DNA of 64,000 bases, taken from positions 54,206,001 through 54,270,000 of the forward strand of contig JADMNL010000028.1 of assembly GCA_016271365.2 (NCBI GenBank). The letters are read 5' to 3'. Source of the DNA: Neoceratodus forsteri. Taxonomy: Eukaryota > Chordata > Ceratodontiformes > Ceratodontidae. This document shows, in pieces, positions 24,795 through 33,291 of this stretch (positions are counted from its first letter, which is position 1; every line of letters begins with the position of its first letter). The position numbers were made by a program, and so were the translations under genes. The notes beneath the pieces were generated by a model, which saw only the letters and a program-made list of their open reading frames with translations, was not told the origin of the DNA and ran no database searches.

Positions 24795-25085
24795 CTCTAT
24801 AGATGGGGAGCTGAATAGACATGATAAAAACTTTCAAGTACCTCAGGGGAATCAACAAAGCTCAAGAGGGTAGCATCTTTCCAGAAAAGAGATGTGCAAG
24901 AACAAGGGGCACTATCTGAAGACAGAAGGGGGGATGGCTCAGAGGTGATGTGAGGAAGTACTTTTTCATGGAGAAGGGTGTGGAAACATGGAACGGCCTT
25001 CCTGAGGAGATTGTTGGGTCAACTACAGTGGTGGCATTCAAGACTGCATGGGACAGGCACAAGACAGTTCTAGTGGGGGTGTAAG
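24795..25085 (+). pseudogene. CR1 LINE ORF2 C-terminal fragment
   Basis: The plus-strand frame reads IDMIKTFKYLRGINKAQEGS, a basic RCARTRG segment, GDVRKYFFMEKGVETWNGLP and FKTAWDRH, ending at a stop near 25,083. This is the same conserved C-terminal tail seen in the 6.8-7.15 kb CR1, in the opposite orientation. One internal stop follows RTRGTI. Only the last hundred or so codons are present, a typical 5'-truncated insertion. Confidence 0.88.
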
Positions 25086-25211
25086 AGAATGCAAACTTTT
25101 GGTTAACTTGGATCTGCAGCTTTCTTTTGTATTTTTATTACCAGGCGTGGCACATGAAGCTAAAAGCTTGTTTACATTGCAACCTGAGAGCACAAGGAAG
25201 TTAAGTGTGCC

Positions 25212-25272
25212 CTCCTGGTGAAACTCTTGAGTGAATGAATGAATGGATGAATGAATGAATGAATGAATGAAT
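25212..25272. repeat. (TGAA)n microsatellite
   Basis: Repeats of TGAA/GAATGAATGA with a few interruptions lie directly against the MIR-like element that follows and probably represent its 3' tail expansion. Confidence 0.9.
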
Positions 25273-25382
25273 AAGTGACTTGCTCAGTGTCACACAGTAT
25301 GCAGTGGGGGCTGTGGGATTCAAACCCAGGTCTCCAAGTTAGAAGCTCAGATCCTTAAATCACTGTGCTATACTGCTTCCTA
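25273..25382 (-). mobile_element. MIR/CORE-SINE-like element
   Basis: On the minus strand the element starts near 25,382 with a tRNA-derived head. Box A (TAGCACAGTGATTTAAG) covers 25,354-25,370, and box B (GGTTTGAATCC, consensus GGTTCGANTCC) is the complement of 25,316-25,326. It continues into a CTGTGTGACACTGAGCAAGT segment that closely matches the MIR core (TGTGTGACCTTGGGCAAGT). The rest of the 3' part is replaced by a TGAA repeat. This family type supports a vertebrate host. Confidence 0.82.
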
Positions 25383-25455
25383 AAAAGCTTATCCATTGGG
25401 TAGGGAAATGAACAAACTGGGTGGGATAAGCGGTCCTCATCTGCTGTCAAAGTCT

Positions 25456-25818
25456 ATGGGCCCGATTCCAGAAGGTGGGCACAGAGCTTGCAACAAGTCC
25501 TGCGTCTGCTACAAAGTTTGCCACAACTGCGCCAAAGCCTTCTGATGCAACTCTGTGCTATTCCACAAAGGCTGGTGCATTTGCAACCTTTTCCTGCTTT
25601 ATGGCAGCTTGCACCAAAGTTTGGTGCAGGTCCCGTAATAAAGGTACCCCCATGGATGCAAAGTTAGACCAGCAGGAAGCTGGTCTAACATTGATACAGT
25701 GAGGCCATGCAACATTAGCTTCTGAAACAGCATTTTTAACACAAGTCTGCACTTGTGTCAAACACCCTGCCGCAAGTCCCCTGTGGCAATTGCAACCCAT
25801 TTTGGAATTAGGCCACAT
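25456..25818. mobile_element. Candidate MITE with imperfect terminal inverted repeats
   Basis: The left end ATGGGCCCGATTCCAGAA (25,456-25,473) is largely complementary to the right end TTTTGGAATTAGGCCACAT (25,800-25,818). The 363 bp interior is non-coding with short GCACCAAAG/TTTGGTGCA-type inverted motifs. A related left end, GACCCAATTCCAGAAGG, occurs near 31,689. The superfamily is not determined. Confidence 0.5.
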
Positions 25819-26623
25819 GTGTCTATGTTTTCTCCCCGCATCTGACTATCCCTAGTGCTCAACAGCGCCTATACAATTCTGATGTTAGAGGGGGACAGTC
25901 AAAAAGTCTGAGATCCCGGAGCCTGGTGAGAGAGTAGTGACTGATCACCAACCTTCTCAGTCAGCACATCCCAACTATTTGTGAAAACTAAGTTCAGCTT
26001 CAGAACATACAGCAAGCACTCCACCCACTCACACACACCACTCACCCAGTACCACAGAACATAGAAGTGAACAAAGATTTTGACAACACAAATGGTGAAT
26101 TACATAATTTGGAACACCATATCTCCGTGCTTGCACATCCAACTAAAGTGAAACTAACAACTTCATGAGAATTTTACTTCATGATGGGGCACGCCAAATG
26201 TCAAGCGGATCATCCAAACTGTTTCAAAGTTATTCCGTTTAACATCAAAGTGAAGAAAAGATTTGACAAAAATGGTGATATATACATTTCGGGACTGCAT
26301 TTCTTCAGACATGCACACCAATCACACTGAAACTTGCCACATCTAGAGATCATCTCCTTTTGAGGGAACATGTTAGATTTCATGCACATTTCAAGAAAAT
26401 CTGCAAAGTTATTAGAGCACATTGTTATAAAGGTTTCAGGAATTCTTAAGTGTGATTTGTCCTTGTCGTAATCTCCATATTAATGTACCTGTGCAGCTTT
26501 ATTACTAGTGCATGATTTCTGCTCTGAATATTTTTTTTTTTATGAATTCCTTTGTTAGAATTTGGGACTGCATTCGTGTTTGCCCATATACGCAGTAGCC
26601 AGCTCTGTGGAACCCAAAATAAA
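25819..26623. repeat. Two diverged copies of a roughly 180 bp unit (26,065-26,430), otherwise unassigned
   Basis: AAAGATTTTGACAACACAAATGG near 26,075 and AAAGATTTGACAAAAATGG near 26,256 start two blocks that share further landmarks (CATATCTCC/CATTTCTTC, CACTGAAACTT-like, CAAAGTTATT). This suggests an old tandem duplication with a period of about 180 bp. No gene was recognised in the interval. Confidence 0.5.
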
Positions 26624-28380
26624 TAAGCCTTTGTCAATGCCGAATGTTGATTGCTTTGCTCCATTGAGCTCACTCCCCCTCTGGCTGTCACTAGTTCTGT
26701 TTCTGTTGTTGCTGCAGGCTGCGCTTTTGTACTGGGCTTCTGTCTACGTTGGCAACTTTTGTCTGCCCACAAAGAAATCCACAGCTATCCCAACATAGCT
26801 CCGTTGAGGTCGCTCAGTCTCCCTCTCTCACACGCTCATTCTGTTTCTCCTGGCGCTACAGGCTACCCTTTTGTACTGGGCTCCTGCCTCTGTTGGCGTC
26901 TTTGTCTGCCCACAAAGAAATCTGAAGCAGTCCCAGCAAAACTCCGTTCGGCTCGCTCACTCACCCTCTCTCACTCACTCATTCTGTTTCTGCTGGTGCT
27001 GCAGGCTGCCCTTTTATATTGGGCTCGCTGCATTGCTGCCTTTTTCTGCCCAGAAAGAAATCTGCAGCAATCCCAACAGAGCTCCGTTGAGGTCACTCAC
27101 TCCCTCTTCCTCACCTACTCATTCTATTTCTCCCGGCACTGCAGGCTGCCCTTTTGTACTGAGCTCCTGCTTTGGGGTGTTTTCTGCCCTCAAAGAAATC
27201 TGCAGCAGTCCGACAGAGGTCAGTTGAGCTCTGTCCCTCCCCCACTCACTCAATCCTAATCTGTCCCAAACACTGATTTCCGACAGCGACTGTGGTATTC
27301 TATGGCAGGGTGCAAAAACATATTTAAAGCTAGGATGTGAAAAATGTTCATAGGAGGTGTGAAAAAATGCCAGTGTTGAAAATGTGACGTGAAAATATTA
27401 CAGATTTGCAAAATTACAAGGGTGCATGGAAACAGTTCAACGCACGCTTGTAACATAGTCATTTTATGGAGTTTCATCACCAAAATTTCAACATAGGGAT
27501 TTTAGGACCTCTGCTCATGAACAGTGTCACTGTCATTTTATTAATCTGTCCCAAACACTGATTTCCCACAGCATCCGCATTATTCTGCACCGAAAGTGCA
27601 AAAACGCATTTCAGCCAGGATGTCAAAAATGACAGCTGTACTGTTCACAAGGAGGTGTGAAAAAATGCCAATGTTGCAAATCTGGCATGACAATATTGCA
27701 CATTCACAAAGTTATGAGCGTGTGTAGCAACTGCACAATGCATGCTCATAAAACAATCATTTGTTGGATTTTTCCACCAAATTTGGAACATACTGTAGGC
27801 TGTTTGAGAGACCACCTCATGAACACTGGCACTGTTGTTTCATTAATCAGTACCGAAAGGTGATTCCACACAGTGACCACAAAATCACCTTTCGTGGCCA
27901 AATAACACCGTGACAGTGGCAGAATTCATGAGGAGGGATCCCAAAAACCCCATGTTAAAAATTTGGTGTCAAAATTACAAAAAATGCCTGAGATATGCAC
28001 CAAAGTTGAAAAAACCCTATTTATGCCATTATACAGCTTACCGGCATTTCCTCATTTTGCGGTCATGTTCACAAACAATATCACACTAACGAGGTTCTGC
28101 CCAGCAATGACGGGTCGCTTCCTCATTGCAACAGAATGGCTTACACTGCAATGATGAGGCAGCTCCTGATTGCAGCGGCTGAAACCTTACAAGGTTGTGG
28201 GATGCTGACTGAACTAGTGTAAGCAGCAGTGTGCCACCCCATTGGGAAAAGCGGGCCAAGCCTCCAAAGTCTGTGGGGGCATTGGCCACAACAGTGCCGC
28301 ACCTCCACAACCTGCTTCTGGAGCAAGCTGCTGCAATATGTTTCTTGCGCATGCACGCAATCAACATAAAAAAAACAGTG
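26624..28380 (+). mobile_element. Composite repeat, copy B
   Basis: It opens with AAGCCTTTGTCAATGCCGAA, carries a 142 bp minisatellite (26,650-27,250), then about two of the 298 bp units (27,255-27,860), then the small palindromic core near 27,870 with the same CATGAGGAGGG.TCCCAAAAA / CATGTT.AAAATTTGGTG continuation as copy A. It closes with ATGTTTCTTGCGCATGCACG near 28,337 and CATAAAAAAAA. The order of shared blocks matches copy A, but the interior cargo differs. Confidence 0.62.
26650..27250 (+). repeat. 142 bp minisatellite, four units
   Basis: The landmark CAGGCTGCSCTTTTGTACTGG recurs at 26,716, 26,859, 27,002 and 27,142 (spacings 143, 143, 140). Each unit also contains CTGCCCACAAAGAAATCTGCAGCAG-like and CTCACTCATTCTGTTTCT-like segments. 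A 202-codon open frame crosses the array, but the units are read in different frames, so it is an accident of the repeat. Two more units are at 33,000-33,290. Confidence 0.92.
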
Positions 28381-29054
28381 AATGGATCATTAACTGTCTC
28401 AAAGCCATTCATTTCTCCTATTTGCATCTCTGTTTTGTGTTTTTTTTGTTTCTTTTTAAATGTGCAATTAAACTACTGGGCACACAACATCTGTAATCAT
28501 CTGCTAGCTGTGACACTGGATGAGTTTAAAACCGGCAGTAAAGTTGTGTGTAAGAAAGAAAAAAAGCACACACACACACACACTGAAACCACACACAATG
28601 TCATGGAGAACACACTGTAGCACAAAGTAATAAAACAAAGCAGCAAATGTAAAGCCTTGCCCAGCTGAACTACAATAAAATGCCAGACTGCTTCCGACAT
28701 TATGTGCCACTCCCCGAACTGCAGTTTGTCTGTGGTGGACACAGACCATATGTAAATAACTTACTTCGTTCAAGAACCAGAACATTCCTGCCTCCTAAAT
28801 CCTCTGCTTTATTTTGATTTAAACGTTACTAAAGTAATCCATTATCAGAACGTTAATTAATTTGGTTGGGGGGTTAAGTGATTCTCCCAGAAAATCATTA
28901 ATTGTATTTCTGCCATACACTTCTTATTTTACTCACCTTCCACTGCTCCTGCTTGATAATCAACAGTGTTAGTACCTTAAATGCACTAAAAAGTTCTGTC
29001 TGCTTTATCATGCAGCCATTCTTATGGAGTAATCCTGCACCTTTTTTTAGCCAT
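28381..29054. other. Spacer between oppositely oriented composite copies
   Basis: No gene was recognised. A (CA)n run of about 10 dinucleotides lies at 28,566-28,584 after an A/G-rich stretch. The spacer separates copy B (plus) from copy C (minus), making a loose tail-to-tail inverted pair. Confidence 0.5.
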
Positions 29055-29329
29055 TTTTATGTTGCTTGCACGCATGTGCAAGAAACATAGTGCCATCATC
29101 AGAGATTTAGGAGGTGTGTCACCTCCTCCTCCTCCAATTCAGTCAGTGTGCTGGCAGGCGCGGCTCCTGTAAAGCCAATGCATTTGGAGCTGTCTATGAC
29201 ATGCTCCAAAATGCAGTGTGATTGAAGGAGCTATGCTTCAGTGACCACCGATAAGATATCGGCTGCTCACCGCCCAGCTCCCCAACAGACCTGTATGAGC
29301 ATGCGTGCCCTGCATGCACTGTATGGCCG

Positions 29330-29600
29330 ATGGGGTGCCCAGTCCCCGTCGGCTGAGCTCAGCGCCCCCAGTAGTAGGTGCCATGCTGGGAGCCCACCCC
29401 AGTGTGGCAAGAAGTCCTTGGCCGACGGGGTGCCTAACTCTCACGGGCTGAACGCCTCTCCCGCCCTTGTGCCATTCTGGGAGCCCACCCCAGTGTGGCA
29501 ACAAATGCCATGGGCTGAGAGGTGCCCAATCCCGTCGGCTGAATGCCCCCAATGTCCTTGTGCCATGCTAGGAGTCCACCCAAGCGTGGCAAGCGTCCCA
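29330..29600 (-). repeat. 91 bp GC-rich minisatellite, three units
   Basis: GTGCCATGCTGGGAGCCCAC or a close variant starts at 29,378, 29,469 and 29,560, an exact 91 bp spacing. Related but less regular GC-rich sequence occurs in copy A at about 3,350-3,600, in the opposite orientation, as expected for inverted copies. Confidence 0.88.
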
Positions 29601-29890
29601 TAGCGTCTTTTTTAAGCCTGCCTTAAAACAAAAGCGGTTCGGCGCATCTCCCGAAACCCCAAAACCCGCACCCACCCACCGCGCACCCAGCCTCCTCACA
29701 CACCCCTCACCCCATACTTACCTCTGACTCCGCGCGATGATCTTCGGTGGACCGGGAACACGCCTGCACTCTTCAAAGCCGACCGTGAACTGAGGAAATG
29801 CTGGTAAGCTGTATAATGGGCTAGATAGGGGGGTTTCAACTTTGTTGCATATCTCAGGCATTTTTGGGAATTTTTGCAACAAATTTGCAA

Positions 29891-30062
29891 CATGGGGTTT
29901 TTGGGACCCCTTCTCATGAATGATGTCACTGTCATGGTGTTATTCGGGCCCGAAGGTTGATTTCGTGCAGTGACTGTGCAGTGACTGCGAAATCATCTTT
30001 CAGGCCTGAATACCACCATGACAGTGACATCATTCATGAGAAGGGGTCCCAAAAACCCCATG
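29891..30062. repeat. 172 bp near-perfect palindrome
   Basis: Arms 29,891-29,965 and 29,988-30,062 are reverse complements at 70 of 75 positions, with the outer 49 bases matching exactly, around a 22-base centre that itself repeats GCAGTGACT. As single strand it could form a long hairpin. Copies A (near 2,957) and B (near 27,870) keep only a short stem here. Confidence 0.93.
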
Positions 30063-30394
30063 TTGAAAATTTGGTGAATAAATTCCTAAAAATGACTGTT
30101 TTACGAGTGTGCATTGCGCAGTTCCAACGCACGCTCGTAAGGTCGCGAATTTTCAATATTTTCACTCTAGATTTCCAACATTGCCATTTTATCACATCTT
30201 CTTATGAGTAGTACAGCTACCATTTTCCACATCTCACCCAAAATGTGTTTCTGCCCATGTAGCGCTGATAAAAGCCAGTCGAGTCTTGAGAAATCAGTAT
30301 ACGGACAAATTAAGAAAATCACAGTGACACTGTTCATGAGCAGAGGTCTTAAAATGGCTATGTTGAAAATTTGGTGAAAAAATTCCCTTCACAT

Positions 30395-31125
30395 GTTCTG
30401 CAATATTATTAATGAAGACATTGAACAGAACTGGCCCCAGGACCGATCCCTGCAGCACCCCACTGGTCGCCCCCTCTCCCTAGACTGCATACCATTTACC
30501 CCACTCTCTGCCTCCTGTCTGTTAGCCAGTTTCTAACTCAGTTTACCACCCTTTCCCCCATGTCCAGCCTACCCAGCTAGTTTATCAGCCTCCTATATGG
30601 GATGGTGTCAAAGGCTTTGCTGAAATCAAGGTAAGCGTTGTCCGCTGCCCCACCCTGATTCACTTCCTTTGTCACCCAGTCAAATAAATCAACCAGATTT
30701 ATCTGACATGATGTCCCCACTGTGAATCCATGTTGTCTATGGTCCTGGGTTCCGATGGCATCTAGATGCCCACTATCCTTTCTTTAAGCAATGTCTCCAT
30801 GATCTTCCCCACTACTGAGGTGAGGCTGAATGGCCTATTGTTCCCTGCCTCCTCCCTGCTGCCGGACTTGTGTAGAGGGACCACATGTGCCCTCCTCCAA
30901 TTCACTCATGTTGAATGACTCAGTGAACATGGCTGCCAGAGGTACTGCTATCTCCCTTCGCAGTTCTGTTAATATCCTTGGACGCATGCCATCTGGTTCC
31001 ATCGCTTTGTCCACCTTCAATTTAGTGAGCTCCTGCAGGACTCTCTTGTCCACATCTTCACCCCTTGACAACTGCTGTGCTGTGGCCCTTGCCCTCCACT
31101 CTTCTGTGAATACTGAGCGGAAAGA
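30395..31125 (-). pseudogene. CR1 LINE reverse-transcriptase fragment, truncated at both ends
   Basis: The minus strand reads FRSVFTEEWRAR, KVDKAMEPDGMRPRILTELR (the PDG block), IAVPLAAMFTESFN, a VGKIMETLL block, and, after stops, QGSVLGPVLFNVFINNI (motif B) near 30,450. The frame has several stops. Unlike ordinary 5'-truncated CR1 copies, it also lacks the FADD motif, the C-terminus and the 3' tail, and both edges meet composite-repeat sequence directly. Confidence 0.85.
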
Positions 31126-31223
31126 CACAGTGGATGTCTTGGGAGGAAGGCATGAAACTGTCACTTCCAAATACCTAAACAGCACATACAAGCAAGCAAC
31201 ATTCGGCATTGACAAATGCTTGT

Positions 31224-32967
31224 TTTTTCTGACCCACAATGAAATTGATAAGATTTGGGATCATTTTCCTTTGTCTCTGTAGCCCCAGTCTCTTAAAGGG
31301 AATGTATGGCAGCTGCGGCCTCTTGGTGAGTAGCTGGTGGCACAAACTGTGTGAAGAGTCCGTGCTTGTGTGTCAGTGGCCAGCTGCCTGTACTCCCAAT
31401 GTGGGACAAATTGAAACCACTTAACATCATGTCTTCAGCCACAGAGCACTAGGTAAATGTAGGCTATCACTGTAATTTCTTTGCCCATTTTGAAAGTATA
31501 TGCAAGCATTTGTCCTGTTGCCTGATCCACATCAGAAAACTGCACACATGACATGTTTTAGCACGATAAGTGTCCCAACTACACTATAATGCCCAATCAG
31601 CCACTGTTCTCACATATCCATGTGACTAAAATGCTTGTAAGCCACAGGTACATGTGAATGGACTGATTCTCACATGTAAAACATATGAGACCCAATTCCA
31701 GAAGGAGCTCTTGGAGCAATTTAAGTTGTGCCACTCCAGGGCTCACGCAATGCCGGCTGCACCAGGAGCCCAGTGCCATATTCCAAAGAAAGTAGGTTCC
31801 TGTGTCAAACACCCCATGACTAATGCAAGAGAGGCTGCACCTAACCAATGGTTCACCAGCAGCACATGCTGCAAAGCTGTTGCACCTTATGCCAGTGCAG
31901 CAAGGAATGGGAATCATTGATGGGGATGGTCTAAGGTTCACAGGTGCCAAGTGGGTGTGGGGGTGGGTGGGGTCATAGGATGGGTCAGTGTGCCAGCGGG
32001 GCAGTTAAGTATTGCTTCAGCACCTGGCAAATTGCAAACGACCATGATATACTGATTCAGGGGCATTTACACCCCTATGGTGCTACAGCAATCCTGTACA
32101 TCCCAGCTGCTACACCAATCCTCCCTATGCCCCTCTGTGCCCCTCCTGCCCATGAACCCACTAGTAGCCCACATGTCACAGTGTACCAGTTGGCTGCAAG
32201 GGGCTTAGACTACCTCCAGGTAGATCTAAGTGGAGCCCTTTGTGATGGCCACAGTGGGGCTCTTGGAATTGGAACTGTGAGCTCTGATGAGGCCCAAGCT
32301 CCCTTGTGACCTGGCATACCCAGCTGCAGAGAGAGAGAAGGTTCATTGGGTGGGTACCTTTTGGTTATGGATAAGTCCTAAAACTTTATGTTGAGGGCTG
32401 GTAGTACAGATTCCAAGATGCAGAGAAAATGTTTTATTGTACATCAACCAGCCACACTTGTTTTGTATAAAATCTATTTTCTTTTATTTGTTGCTTTACT
32501 ATGAACACAGTGATCCTCTGTGGCCCAACGTTTCACACAACTCTGGGCTTCATCAGGAGCAAGGATCTAAATAAACATACAAACATAATATTAATTTTCC
32601 TGTACATATTAACATTTTTTCTATTACAAATTATTTTTTTACTTTGTATTTTCAATCAGACAAAATGTGTCAATATCGGACCATATTATGCTTTGGCAAA
32701 ATATTAATGCATGGATTCCTATCTCAGTTGACGGTTAATCACTGTCAGGCAATAATAAATGTTCCTCTATTTCCATCATAGTGCGTTACTGTCTCTTTAA
32801 AGACTAAATGAATTAGCATGGCTTAAATAAATCTCAGAGGAATAGAATATTGTTTAATCAGCACACAATTAGCAGCTACTAAGTTTATCCACATAAACAT
32901 TTGCCTTGCCATTAATGTTAAAGCTGTTTAGGTTCACAGCTGCTGTACTAGCCACCTTACAAGTTAC
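31224..32967. other. Mostly unassigned; possible retroelement 3' end at about 32,330-32,580
   Basis: No gene was recognised. Near 31,689 is a sequence like the MITE end at 25,456. On the minus strand, 32,556-32,330 contains CTGATGA (complement of 32,550-32,556), GAAAC (complement of 32,530-32,534) and two AATAAA motifs, with flanks GATCCT/AGGATC (32,512-32,517 and 32,562-32,567) able to pair. This recalls the decayed hammerhead motif of Penelope-like elements, but stem II does not pair well. 32,580-32,967 is AT-rich with no feature. Confidence 0.35.
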
Positions 32968-33291
32968 ATATAACAAGCATTTGTCAATGCCGAATGTTGA
33001 TTGCATTGGTGTGTTGCGCTCGCTCACTGTCCCTCTGTCACTCGCTCATTCTGTGTCTCCTGGTGCTGCAGGCTGCACTTTTATACTGGACTCCTGCCTC
33101 TGTTGGTGGCTTTTTCTGCCCACAAAGAAATCTGCAGCAGTTCTGACACAGGTCTGTTGAGCCTGTTGACTCCCCCTCTCTCACTCGCTCATTCCGTTTC
33201 TGCCGGCGCTGCAGGCTGCCCTTTTCTATTGGGCTCCTGCCTGCTTTGCCGCCTTCGTCTGCCCACAAAGAAATTTGCAGCAGTTACAACA
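32968..33291 (+). mobile_element. Composite repeat, copy D (truncated)
   Basis: It opens with the exact CAAGCATTTGTCAATGCCGA end at 32,973 and continues into two units of the 142 bp minisatellite (landmark CAGGCTGC at 33,069 and 33,212, spacing 143). It stops inside the repeat where the 78 bp satellite begins at about 33,292, so the satellite array cuts off the remainder of the element. Confidence 0.75.

Larger units (their letters stand above)
29055..31223 (-). mobile_element. Composite repeat, copy C (reverse orientation)
   Basis: Read on the minus strand, it starts near 31,222 with the exact CAAGCATTTGTCAATGCCGA end and finishes near 29,055 with the ATGTTTCTTGCACATGCGTG end followed by CAACATAAAAA. 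Between them lie a CR1 fragment (30,395-31,125), reversed 298 bp-type sequence (30,060-30,390), a 172 bp palindrome (29,891-30,062), the GGTAAGTATGGGGTGAGG.GTGT segment also found in copy A near 3,204, and a GC-rich 91 bp minisatellite (29,330-29,600). Confidence 0.6.

Noticed and set aside
26651..27259. 202-codon open frame as a membrane-like protein
   Set aside because: It crosses four 142 bp minisatellite units, each read in a different frame, so the hydrophobic segments are an accident of the repeat.
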